Below, piece by piece: positions 28,884 to 40,800 of a DNA stretch of 58,604 nucleotides (positions within the stretch are counted from its first letter, which is position 1; each line of letters opens with the position of its first letter). The stretch covers positions 1 through 58,604 of the forward strand of contig JAKARC010000011.1 in NCBI GenBank assembly GCA_021822385.1. The letters run 5' to 3'. A program made the position numbers and the translations under genes. A model generated the notes under the pieces. That model saw nothing but the letters and a program-made list of their open reading frames with translations. It did no database searches and was not told the DNA's origin. This DNA is from Pseudomonadota bacterium (GTDB lineage Bacteria; Pseudomonadota; Gammaproteobacteria; Steroidobacterales; Steroidobacteraceae).

Positions 28884-29705
28884 GTCCTGCGGCGGTGCGG
28901 CCGCATCGGCCGCGAGGAGCGCTTCGATCTCATCCGGCCGCAATGCCCGGAACTGTCCGCGCGGCAGTGCGCGCCCGAGCGCGAGGCTCCCGAGTTCGGT
29001 ACGCAGTACCCGGCTCACCCGCACCCCCTGTCGCTCGAACAGCTGGCGAATGCCTTTGCCGCTTGCGCCTTGTGCCCGCACCGTGTACCACCGGTTGATG
29101 CCCTCGCCGCCGGCGGCACGGCACTCGAGCACACGCAGGCGCTCACCACTGTCGAGGACACCGGTGAGCACTCCGGCGCGTTGCGTTTCGCCGAGCTCGC
29201 CAATGATCCGAACACTGAAAACACCGATCCAGAACCGCACGCGCCGCTGCAGCTGTGCTGCGCACGCGCCGTCGCTGCAAATCAACTCAAGGCCCCCATC
29301 GATGCGCGGCATGGGACTGATGACGATGAAGCGGCGCCCGGCGCGGCCCGGCAACCGCTCGAGAGCGGCCAGCGCCTCGGCAGTGTTCGTTGTTGGCTCA
29401 TCGAGCCGCTCCCCACTCGAGCGGTGGTAGAGATAGGCCTGCGCACCACGCGCCGGGTGCTGCCAGTGCACCAAGCGCCCGTCGAGACGAACCTGATCGC
29501 TCGGCCCCACGCGCATGCCGAGTTCGGCGGGCCCGCCATTGACGGTGAGCCGCGCAGCGCGAATCCACTGCTCAACCTGGCGTCGCGAGGCAAGACCGGC
29601 ATGCGCAAGCACCTTCTGCAGCCGCTCGGGCGTTTCGTCCCGAGCCAGGCTCCCGGACACTCGGCGCCGTCGAGGTGCACGGGCCACGGCCGGGCTCAAC
29701 CGCAC
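28869..29705 (-). CDS. RluB-family pseudouridine synthase homologue with altered active site
   Basis: A 278-residue protein with an N-terminal S4 RNA-binding domain ('ERLQKVLAHAGLASRRQVEQ' onward) and a RluB/RsuA-type fold after it ('AGGEGINRWYTV', 'GVRVSRVLRTELGSLALG'). Functional members carry the catalytic Asp in G-R-L-D-x-N-T-x-G-L. Here the aligned stretch is 'ISPMPRIDGGLELICSDG', so the G-R-L-D-x-N-T motif is broken, and the usual 'HKPxG' strand reads 'YHRSSGERLDEP'. It could be an inactive or repurposed paralogue. It starts at GTG 29705, overlapping the scpB stop by 10 bases, the normal rluB position after scpA-scpB. Confidence 0.75.
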   Translation of the reverse strand: MRLSPAVARAPRRRRVSGSLARDETPERLQKVLAHAGLASRRQVEQWIRAARLTVNGGPAELGMRVGPSDQVRLDGRLVHWQHPARGAQAYLYHRSSGERLDEPTTNTAEALAALERLPGRAGRRFIVISPMPRIDGGLELICSDGACAAQLQRRVRFWIGVFSVRIIGELGETQRAGVLTGVLDSGERLRVLECRAAGGEGINRWYTVRAQGASGKGIRQLFERQGVRVSRVLRTELGSLALGRALPRGQFRALRPDEIEALLAADAAAPPQDSVAR

Positions 29706-30451
29706 TCGTCGGACGGCACAGCATGCAGGTGCCGCGGTAGGGTCTCGGACTGCGCCGGGGCGTCCGTGTCACCCTCCCGCTCACCGCTCTTGTCCGGTCC
29801 CAGCTGCTCGTTCGGCTCGGACGCCGCACCGTCCGCCATCGCCGCGTCGGCCCCTGCGGGGTTCTGCGGGTGTACCGCGCTCGATTCGTGCTCCGGCAGA
29901 TCGAGCTGGAGATTCGGTTCACTGAGGGCCTTGAGCTCCCCGAGCGGCGGCAGGTCCTCGAGCTTGCGCAAGCCGAAGTAATCCAGGAACTCGCGCGTCG
30001 TGCCGAGCAGTTCCGGCCGTCCGGGCACATCGCGGGTTCCAAGCACCCGCACCCAGTTGCGCTCGAGCAGCGTCTTGATGATGGCGGGGTTGACGGCCAC
30101 GCCACGCACATCCTCGATTTCCCCGCGCGTAATCGGCTGACGGTAGGCGATCAGCGCCAGCGTCTCGAGCAGTGCGCGCGAGTAGCGCACGGGACGCTCC
30201 GCCGAGAGCCGCGATATTTCCGCGGCGAACTCGCGGCGGACCTGGATCCGCCAGCCCGAGGCAATCTCCTTCAGCTCGATGCCGCGCCCAACATACTCGC
30301 CGGCGAGCGCCTCGAGCGCCGCGTGCACCGCCGCCGCGTCAGGACGGGCCGGCTCATCAAAGAGCATCTGCAGCTCAGCCGGCGTCAGCGGGCGCCCGGC
30401 CGCGAGCAACGCCGCCTCGATCACATTGCGCACATACGACTCGATCATCAC
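29696..30451 (-). CDS. scpB: Segregation and condensation protein B
   Basis: A 251-residue protein with two winged-helix domains (residues about 1-165), the kleisin-associated subunit of the Smc-ScpAB condensin. Motifs 'VRNVIEAALLAAGRPLTPAEL', 'ALLETLALIAYRQPITRGEI' and 'DVPGRPELLGTTREFLDYFG' are diagnostic. The last 75 residues are an acidic, Pro/Ala-rich tail of unknown role. The start overlaps the scpA stop by 4 bases (ATGA). Partner smc lies about 7 kb away on the same strand. Confidence 0.95.
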   Translation of the reverse strand: MMIESYVRNVIEAALLAAGRPLTPAELQMLFDEPARPDAAAVHAALEALAGEYVGRGIELKEIASGWRIQVRREFAAEISRLSAERPVRYSRALLETLALIAYRQPITRGEIEDVRGVAVNPAIIKTLLERNWVRVLGTRDVPGRPELLGTTREFLDYFGLRKLEDLPPLGELKALSEPNLQLDLPEHESSAVHPQNPAGADAAMADGAASEPNEQLGPDKSGEREGDTDAPAQSETLPRHLHAVPSDECG

Positions 30452-31392
30452 ACCTCTCTCTCCGACTCACGCCCCCCGGCTTGCGCTAGCGCTGCGCGAT
30501 CCGCACTCACCCCGGGCTCACCCGCCGCACCCGGCCGGCTCGCCGCGCGCACGTGCAGCGGCGCATAGGGCTCGGACTGCACGATGTCGATCAACCCTTC
30601 GCGCACAAGCTCAAGGATGGCCATGAACGTCACCGTCACGCCCATGCGGCCTTCTTCGGCCTTGAACAGGCGCACGAATTCAACGAAGCCGTCGGTGCTG
30701 AGCGTGTCGATGATGTGCGTCATGCGCTCGCGCACCGAGAGCCGCTCACGCTGGATGTGGTGGTGAGCGAACATCTGCGCGCGCGCGATCACCTCCTGGA
30801 ACGCGAGCAGCATCTCCTTCAAGGTCACCTGCGGCAGCACGCGCACGACGCGCCGCTCGGGCGGCTCGGCGCCAGCGGCAAAGTGATCGCGCTCGAGCCG
30901 CTCGAGCGAATCGATTCGTTCAGCGGCGCGCTTGAAGCGCTCGTACTCCTGCAAACGGCGCACCAATTCGGCGCGCGGGTCCTCCTCGGCACCCTCCGTG
31001 CTGCTCTTCGGCCGCGGCAGCAGCATGCGCGATTTGATCTCGGCCAGCGTGGCGGCCATGACCAGGTACTCACCGGCCAGCTCGAGCTGCAAATCCTGCA
31101 TCACCTCGATGTAGCGCATGTATTGCCGGGTGATCTCCGCGAGCGGAATGTCGAGAATGTCGAGATTCTGCCGGCGGATCAGATACAACAGCAGATCGAG
31201 CGGTCCCTCGAAGGCCTCGAGAAACACCTCGAGCGCCTGCGGCGGGATGTACAGGTCGCGGGGCAGCACGGTAATCGGCTCACCGTTGACCACGGCGAAG
31301 GGCATCTCGACCTGTTGCGGCGCCTCGGGATGCGCGCTCTCGGGCGGTAACTCGCTCGCAACGACCGCCGGATCTTGCTTCGTATCGATCAT
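30448..31392 (-). CDS. scpA: Segregation and condensation protein A (kleisin)
   Basis: A 314-residue kleisin that bridges the Smc head domains. The conserved N-terminal segment 'FEGPLDLLLYLIRRQNLDILD' (about residues 61-81), 'AGEYLVMAATLAEIKSRMLLP' and the C-terminal winged helix ('VTVTFMAILELVREGLIDI') are all present. It has a 50-residue N-terminal extension and a short Pro/Ala-rich tail. It lies 6 bases after trpS and overlaps scpB by 4 bases, the conserved trpS-scpA-scpB-rluB order of gammaproteobacteria lacking MukBEF. Confidence 0.95.
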   Translation of the reverse strand: MIDTKQDPAVVASELPPESAHPEAPQQVEMPFAVVNGEPITVLPRDLYIPPQALEVFLEAFEGPLDLLLYLIRRQNLDILDIPLAEITRQYMRYIEVMQDLQLELAGEYLVMAATLAEIKSRMLLPRPKSSTEGAEEDPRAELVRRLQEYERFKRAAERIDSLERLERDHFAAGAEPPERRVVRVLPQVTLKEMLLAFQEVIARAQMFAHHHIQRERLSVRERMTHIIDTLSTDGFVEFVRLFKAEEGRMGVTVTFMAILELVREGLIDIVQSEPYAPLHVRAASRPGAAGEPGVSADRAALAQAGGRESEREV

Positions 31393-31398
31393 CGCGCT

Positions 31399-32613
31399 TC
31401 AGTCGGTGCGCAAATGCATTGCGCGGCGCACCTCATCGAGGGTCTCCCGCGCGGTGTCGCGGGCCTTCTCGGCGCCCTCGGCAATGATGTCACGCAGCAG
31501 TTCGGGGTTTTCGCTGTATTCCTGGGCGCGGCCGCGCATCGCCGTAACCTCTTCGACGATCTTGTCGATCACCGGCTGCTTGCACTCCAGACAGCCGATG
31601 CCGGCCGAACGACAGCCTGCGGCGGCCCAGCGGCGGATGTCCTCGCTGGTGTAGATATTGTGCAGATCCCACACCGGGCAGCGCGTGGGCTCCCCCGGAT
31701 CGGTGCGACGCGCGCGGGCGGGATCGGTCTTCATCGCGCGCAGCTTGCGCACCACGGATTGGGGATCCTCGCGCAACTCGATGGTATTCCCGTAGGATTT
31801 CGACATCTTGCGTCCATCGAGTCCCGGCACTTTCGGCGTCGCGGTCAGCAGCGCCTGCGGCTCGGGCAGGATGCTGACCCCGGTGCCCTCGAGATACCCG
31901 AGCAGCCGGTCCCGATCCGCCACGGTCAGGCGGCTGACGCCCTGCACCAGCGCCCGCGCCCGCTCGAGCGCCTCGTGATCGCCGCTCTCCTGATACTTGC
32001 GCCGCAGCTGCCGGTACACGGTGGTGTTACGTCCGCCGAGCGCCTTGATCGCCCGCTCGGCCTTGGCCTCGAAATCCGGCTCGCGCCCGTACAGGTGATT
32101 GAACCGCCGCGCGGTCTCACGCGTCAGTTCCACGTGCGCCACCTGATCCTCACCCACCGGCACGTGCTGCGCGCGGTAGACGAGGATGTCCGCGCTCTGC
32201 AGCAGCGGATAGCCAAGAAACCCATAGGTAGTGAGATCGCGGTCCTGCAGCTGCTCCTGCTGGTCCTTGTAGCTCGGGACGCGCTCAAGCCAACTGAGCG
32301 GCGTGATCATCGAGAGCAGCAGATGCAGCTCGGCGTGCTCCGGCACGTGCGACTGGACGAACAGCGTGGCGACACCGGGATTCAGCCCGGCGGCCAGCCA
32401 GTCGATCAGTACCTCATGCACGTATTGCGGCAACGCGCTCGTATCTTCGTACCCGGTGGTGAGCATGTGCCAGTCGGCAACGAAGAAATAGCACTCGTAC
32501 TCGTACTGCAGATGCACCCAATTGCGCAACGCCCCATGGTAGTTGCCGAGGTGCAGCCGGCCGGTGGGCCGCATGCCGGACAGTACGCGCCCGCCGGGAT
32601 TGGGAGTGCTCAT
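31399..32613 (-). CDS. trpS: Tryptophanyl-tRNA synthetase
   Basis: A 404-residue class I aminoacyl-tRNA synthetase charging tRNA-Trp. The HIGH motif appears as 'RPTGRLHLGNYHGAL' and KMSKS as 'GLDGRKMSKSYGN'; 'AEDQVAHVELTRETARRFN'-type binding segment is present as 'GEDQVAHVELTRETARRFN'. At about 400 residues it belongs to the longer TrpRS form. It lies between the yciO-like gene and scpA on the same strand. An upstream -10 box (TATACT) is noted separately. Confidence 0.95.
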   Translation of the reverse strand: MSTPNPGGRVLSGMRPTGRLHLGNYHGALRNWVHLQYEYECYFFVADWHMLTTGYEDTSALPQYVHEVLIDWLAAGLNPGVATLFVQSHVPEHAELHLLLSMITPLSWLERVPSYKDQQEQLQDRDLTTYGFLGYPLLQSADILVYRAQHVPVGEDQVAHVELTRETARRFNHLYGREPDFEAKAERAIKALGGRNTTVYRQLRRKYQESGDHEALERARALVQGVSRLTVADRDRLLGYLEGTGVSILPEPQALLTATPKVPGLDGRKMSKSYGNTIELREDPQSVVRKLRAMKTDPARARRTDPGEPTRCPVWDLHNIYTSEDIRRWAAAGCRSAGIGCLECKQPVIDKIVEEVTAMRGRAQEYSENPELLRDIIAEGAEKARDTARETLDEVRRAMHLRTD

Positions 32614-32642
32614 CGGACCACTTCTCGCATTCTTAAATAATC

Positions 32643-32648
32643 AGTATA
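32643..32648 (-). promoter_or_regulatory. Possible -10 box of trpS
   Basis: TATACT on the minus strand (32648-32643), 30 bases before the trpS start in an AT-rich patch. No good -35 is seen at the right distance. Confidence 0.35.
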
Positions 32649-32674
32649 GCCTGTCCCGGCCTCGACCTGCGGCT

Positions 32675-33298
32675 TCACGGCAAGGTCGGACGGCTGCTGT
32701 CGATCGCCGACACTGCGCCCTTGCCCGCCCTGACGATCACCGCCGGGTGAACCGAGAGGTCCACCACCGTCGTCGGAACTACACCACAGTCGCCACCATC
32801 CAGCACCGCTTCGATCAGATGCTCCAGACGCTCCTCGATCTGCCGGCCCGCGGTGAGCGGTGCCGGATCATCGGGTAACCACAGCGTACTGCTCATCAGG
32901 GGCTCGCCCAGCTCCTTCATGAGCATCAGGGGTACCGGGTGATCCGGCACGCGCACCCCAATGGTGCGACGGCGCGGATGCAGCAAACGCCTCGGGGTCT
33001 CGCGCGTCGCCTTCAGCAGAAACGTGAACGGACCCGGCAGGCAGCTGCGCAACAAGCGAAATTGCCAAGTTTCAAGCCGCGCGAAACGCCCCACCTGGGC
33101 CAAATCGGCGCAGACCAGCGTGAAATGATGGTGGCGATCGGCGCGCCGGATACGCCGGACCCGCTCCAGTGCGCGCGCATCCCCAATATGCCATCCCAGC
33201 GCATAGCAGGAGTCGGTCGGATAGGCGATGACTCCGCCGGCACGCACAATGTGCACCGCGCGGTGAATCAGACGCGCCTGCGGCGTCACTGGATGCAA
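32675..33298 (-). CDS. Sua5/YciO/YrdC-family protein, YciO-like
   Basis: About 207 residues from a TTG at 33298. 'AVHIVRAGGVIAYPTDSCYALG' and 'RHHHFTLVCADLAQVGRFA', 'RRTIGVRVPDHPVPLMLMKELGEP' and 'PTTVVDLS' match YciO, a paralogue of the threonylcarbamoyl-AMP synthase TsaC/YrdC. The physiological role of YciO is unsettled. The start is uncertain: family proteins begin about seven residues before the conserved 'HP', where this sequence has ATC (33313-33311) with GGGAG 6 bases upstream instead of ATG. CTG 33304, TTG 33298 and GTG 33289 are the other options. It precedes trpS, as in other gammaproteobacteria. Confidence 0.82.
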   Translation of the reverse strand: MHPVTPQARLIHRAVHIVRAGGVIAYPTDSCYALGWHIGDARALERVRRIRRADRHHHFTLVCADLAQVGRFARLETWQFRLLRSCLPGPFTFLLKATRETPRRLLHPRRRTIGVRVPDHPVPLMLMKELGEPLMSSTLWLPDDPAPLTAGRQIEERLEHLIEAVLDGGDCGVVPTTVVDLSVHPAVIVRAGKGAVSAIDSSRPTLP

Positions 33299-33403
33299 CT
33301 CCAGGTACTCGATGCCCTGCTCCCGGCTCCTTCGAGCCTGTGTTCGAACGCTTCGTCGGCTATGATACGCATTCCGCAGTTGAACCGGCGATGGTCCCTG
33401 CCG

Positions 33404-33694
33404 ATGAACGAGAGTGTCCCTGCCACTGTCCATCAGATCCGAGCGCAGCTCGAGCGCGCCTTCGCTCCAGTCTCGCTCGAGGTCGTCGATGACAGCGCGC
33501 GGCATGCCGGGCATGCCGGGGCGCGTGCGGGCGGCCACTTTCGCGTGGCGCTGGTCGCAGCGGCGTTCACGGGCCGATCCGCGCTCGAGCGGCATCGCCT
33601 GGTATACCAGGCGCTCGAACCGCTGCTCGGTCGCGGCATTCACGCGCTGAACATCAGCGCGCGCGCGCCCGAGGCCCGCCACCGATCGAGCTAA
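33404..33694 (+). CDS. bolA: BolA-family protein
   Basis: A 96-residue BolA/IbaG fold protein (MNESVPATVHQIRAQLERAF...). 'GHFRVALVAAAFTGRSALERHRLVYQAL' (seen in shorter pieces) carries the invariant histidine used with monothiol glutaredoxins to hold a [2Fe-2S] cluster, and 'GIHALNISARAPEA' is the family C terminus. BolA proteins act in iron-sulfur handling and as DNA-binding regulators of envelope and stationary phase genes. It is divergent from the yciO-like gene and followed 50 bases later by the parvulin gene. Confidence 0.9.
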   Translation: MNESVPATVHQIRAQLERAFAPVSLEVVDDSARHAGHAGARAGGHFRVALVAAAFTGRSALERHRLVYQALEPLLGRGIHALNISARAPEARHRSS

Positions 33695-33744
33695 TCCCCC
33701 GGCATTGCCGGTCCCCCTGCAACCCACTACGCAACGAGAACCTC

Positions 33745-34710
33745 ATGAAGCATCTTAGGATCGTCTGTCTCGGCTTTGCCGCACTTGGCGCGCTCGCGCT
33801 CACCGCCTGTCATCAGGCCCCGACGGGCAGCAGCGCCGCCACGGCGGCAGTCGCCACGGTCAATGGCGTACCGATCACGCGCCAGTTCTACGACAGCTAC
33901 ATCAAGATGATGTCCGGCGGCCGCACCGCAAGCGAACTCACCCCGAGCCAGCGCGCAGCCGTGCTCAACATTCTCATTCGCGCCGAAGCCGTGGCGCAGC
34001 ATGCCGAGAAGATCGGTCTGAACAAAGAGCCGCACACGCAAGCGATGCTCGAGCTCGCGCGGCTGAACATCCTTGAGCAGGCGCTCTCGGACCAGTTCAT
34101 CGCCAAGCACACGCCGACCGAGGCGCAGCTGCATGCGGACTACGAGCAACAGCTCGCGCACTTCCCGAAGATGGAGTATCACGCACGGCATATCCTGGTC
34201 AAAACCAAGGCCGAGGCCGAGAAGATCATTCAGGATCTCGATCGCGACAACGGCCACAACTTCGCCGCGCTGGCGCGCGAGTATTCCATTGATCCGTCAA
34301 AGGCGAACGGCGGCAACCTCGGCTGGTTCCCCCTGAGCGGCATGGTCCCGCACTTCGCCGCAGCGCTCGCCAAGCTCAAGGTCGGTCAAATCACTCAGAC
34401 TCCGGTGCACACCCGCTACGGCTGGCATGTCATTCAGCTGCTCGGCACCCGGCCGATGAAGGCGCCGAGCTTTACCGAGGTGAAGGCGCGGTTGAAGGAG
34501 GACGTGGAGAACAAGCAGTTCCTCGCGTATGCCGACGCGCTGTCGAAGAAGGCAAAGATTGAGACCTATCTCGACCCGACGACCGACAAGCTCACCGCGG
34601 GAGTAGCCGGTGCACCGGCCATGCCCGTCGTGACCCCGTCTGCCCAGGGCAGCGTTGCTCCGGCGGCGGCACCTGCAGCGGCACCAGCGGCCGCCACCAA
34701 GGGCAGCTAG
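33745..34710 (+). CDS. Parvulin-type peptidyl-prolyl isomerase lipoprotein
   Basis: A 321-residue periplasmic folding factor. The N terminus is a lipoprotein signal with lipobox L-T-A-C (Cys22). A SurA/PrsA-like N-terminal chaperone region follows ('VNGVPITRQFYDSYIK'), then a parvulin domain (about residues 145-240: 'YHARHILVKTKAEAEKII', 'GGNLGWFPLSGMVPHFAAAL', 'TRYGWHVIQLLG'). The last 45 residues are Ala/Pro-rich and low in complexity. It isomerises peptidyl-prolyl bonds in outer-membrane or secreted proteins. It converges on ligA, with a perfect hairpin between them. Confidence 0.92.
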   Translation: MKHLRIVCLGFAALGALALTACHQAPTGSSAATAAVATVNGVPITRQFYDSYIKMMSGGRTASELTPSQRAAVLNILIRAEAVAQHAEKIGLNKEPHTQAMLELARLNILEQALSDQFIAKHTPTEAQLHADYEQQLAHFPKMEYHARHILVKTKAEAEKIIQDLDRDNGHNFAALAREYSIDPSKANGGNLGWFPLSGMVPHFAAALAKLKVGQITQTPVHTRYGWHVIQLLGTRPMKAPSFTEVKARLKEDVENKQFLAYADALSKKAKIETYLDPTTDKLTAGVAGAPAMPVVTPSAQGSVAPAAAPAAAPAAATKGS

Positions 34711-34720
34711 CACCCCGCAC

Positions 34721-34750
34721 GCCTCGCCGGACCACACGGTCCGGCGAGGC
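34721..34750. terminator. Perfect hairpin between convergent parvulin and ligA genes
   Basis: GCCTCGCCGGACC (34721-34733), loop ACAC, then the exact complement (34738-34750): 13 base pairs. It lies 10 bases after the parvulin stop and 2 bases after the ligA stop, so it can serve both strands. There is no clear U run. Confidence 0.65.
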
Positions 34751-34752
34751 CC

Positions 34753-37802
<3,050 letters not shown>

Positions 37803-37815
37803 ACCCCCGGTACGC

Positions 37816-40800
37816 TCAGACCGCGGCCAGCCGGACCGCCTCATCGACATCCACGGCCACGAGCCGCGATACCCCCGCCTCGTGCATGGTGACTCCGAGC
37901 AGCTGCGCGGCGAGCTCCATGGTCGTCTTGTTGTGGGTAATGAAGATGAACTGCACCCGCTGCGACATCTCGCGCACGATGTCGCAGAATCGCCCGATAT
38001 TGTACTCATCGAGCGGCGCATCGACCTCATCGAGCAGACAGAACGGCGCCGGATTCAGATCGAAGATCGAGAACACGAGGGCAACGGCGGTGAGCGCCTT
38101 CTCGCCGCCGGAGAGCTGATGGATGGTGCTGTTCTTCTTGCCGGGCGGGCGCGCCATCACCGCCACTCCAGCCTGCAGCACATCCTCCCCGACCAGCTCG
38201 AGATACGCGTGTCCGCCGCCGAAGAGCCGGGGAAATTTTTCCTTCAACCCTGAGTTGATCTTCTCGAAGGTGTCCTCGAAGCGGCTGCGCGTCTCCTTGT
38301 CGATGCGGCGCATGGCCTCCTCGAGCGTATCGAGCGCGCCGGTGAGATCGGCAAACTGCCGATCAAGGTATTCCTTGCGTTCGACCTGCTCGGTGAGCTC
38401 GTTGATTGCGGCGAGATTGACCTGCCCGAGACGCTCGATGGCGGCACGCAACCCCGCGAGGCGCTCTTCGGTCCCGGCCACGCCTGCATCGGCAGCGAGT
38501 GCGCTCTCGACCGCGTCGAGCTCGAGTCCGGTGGCGGCAAATTGCTCGAACAGTGCCTCGCGACGGACGCGGTTTTCCTGCGCCGCGAGGCGCGCACTTT
38601 CCATCGCCGCGCGCGCCTCGCTCACGCGCTGCTCGGCCTCGGCACGCTGCTGCTCGAGCGTGCGCAGCCCAGTGTCCGCTTCGGCCAGGGCAGCGCGCGC
38701 GGCGGCCAGATCGCTCTCGAGGCTCAAGCGCTGCGCGAGCGTGCTGTTCAAATCGGCTTCGAGCTCGACGATCGGGCCATCGCCGCCGGCGAGCTCCGCC
38801 TCGAGCTGCCCGCGCCGTCCCTCGAGTTCGGCCTGTTGCTCGCCCATGCGCGCCAGTCCATTGACCGCCGCGGCTTCGGCAGAGCGCCGCGACTCGACCC
38901 GAATGATCAGGTCGCGCGCGGCAAGCTGCGCAGCGTGTGCACGGGCGCGTGCTGCCGCCAGCGCCTCGCGCCGTACCTCACGTTCTTCCTCCAATGCCTG
39001 CCGCTGCGCGCTGAACTCGGCCAGGCGATCGACACTGCCGGCGAGCGCGCCACGGGCGTCGCTGAGGACGGTCCGTGCCGCACTGCTCTCGCGCTCGAGC
39101 TCGGTCGCTTCCTCATCGATGCGCGCACGCCGGGCCCTGATGTGCTCGGCGCGCATTCGCGCCGCCTGCAGCTGACCGGAGAGTTCGGCATGGCGGCGCT
39201 GAGCGGCTTGGATCTGCGCCCGCAGGGACTCGCGCTCGGACTCCGCCTGCGCGAGTCGGCCGCGCACCTGCTCGAGATGCGCCTCCGCCTCGCGCACGAG
39301 CGTCTCGGCGCGCGCTGTCTCCGCCCGCACATTTTTCAGCCGGTGCTCCCGCTCGATGATGCCGGCGTGCGGATCGACGCCCCGGCTCACCCGCAGCCAG
39401 TTCGGGCCGAGCCACTCCCCACTGCGCGTGATGACCGATTCGCTCGGACCCAGCGCGCCGCGCACGCCGAGCGCCTCGACCAGAGACTCCGCCGTTCGAA
39501 CCCCCGCGAGTGCCGCCGCCGCCGCAGCGCTGCCGGAGACTTTGTGCGCGAGCGTGCCGATGGCAGCGGCAGCATCGCTCGACCCGCTCTCGCGCACGAG
39601 CATCAGCCGGCCCTCCGGCAGCGACTCGAGCGAAGCGGCGAGCGCATCGATCTCCTCGACGCACACCGCTTCGAGATAGTCCCCGAGGGCTGTCTCGACC
39701 GCCCGCTCCCAGCCCGACTCGACCTCGAGGCGCTGCGCGAGACGGGCCGCACCCGCGAGTCCCTGATTGGCCAGCCACGGGCCGACCTGGCCGGCACTGC
39801 TGGTGAGCGCCGCGCGCTGTACGGCCTCGAGCGAGGTGCATTCGGCTCGTGCCTGTTCGCGGTACGTCCGCGCCGTCTCCAAAGCTTGCTCGGCTGCAAG
39901 CTGCGCCGTGCGCGCGTCCTGCACACTCTCGAGCGTGGCGGTCAGTTTGCCCGTCAGTGCCCGCTCAGCGGCTCCGGCGGCCTGCTCCTGCTCATCGAGC
40001 AACGCAAGTTGCGCGCTTGAATCCTGCGCTGCGAGCGCCTCCCGTTCGAGCGCGAGCCGCTCGCTCTGACCGATAAAACGGCGCAGCTGATTCTCCAGCT
40101 GCTCGATCCGTGCCCGCTCCACCTGAGCGGTACGATCCGCGGCTGCGAGCGCCTGGTTGAGCTGTTCCCACCGGCCCTGCCACTCTCCAATCTCCCGCTC
40201 GCTCGTCTCAAGCGCCTCGCCGGCGCTGCGCTCGGTGCGCTGCGCAGCCTCGAGCTGCGGCGCGCTCTGCTCAAGCTCGGCGCGCAGCGTGGCGAGCGTA
40301 TGCGTCTCGCGCTCGATGTGCTCACGCAACTGAGCCAGGCTGGCGCGACACTGCTCGAGATCGGAACGTTGCCGCTCGCGCAGCGCCCGGGCATGCTGAA
40401 TGGATTGTTCGAGCCGAGAGATTTCCGCGCCCAGCTCGTAGTGACGCCCCTGCACGCGTGCGAGCCGCTCTCCGGCCTCGCCGTGCCGTGCACGCGCATG
40501 CTCGATGGCCGCTTCGGCTGCACGCTGCTCGGCGAGTGCCGCCTGCATCGCCAACTCGCGCTCGCGCGTCACGGTGTCGTGCGCCTCGGCGCCGGTGTCG
40601 AGCTCGCGCATGCGCAGCGCGAGCAGCTCGGCGACCGCCTGACGCTCCTGCGCCTGGAGCTCCTGGTAGCGCCGCGCGGTGACCGCCTGGCGCTGCAGGT
40701 GTCGGATCTGTTTCTCGACTTCCTCGCGCACATCCTGCAGTCGCTCGAGATTCTCGCGGGTGTCGGCGATGCGACTCTCGGTCTCGCGCCGGCGCTCCTT

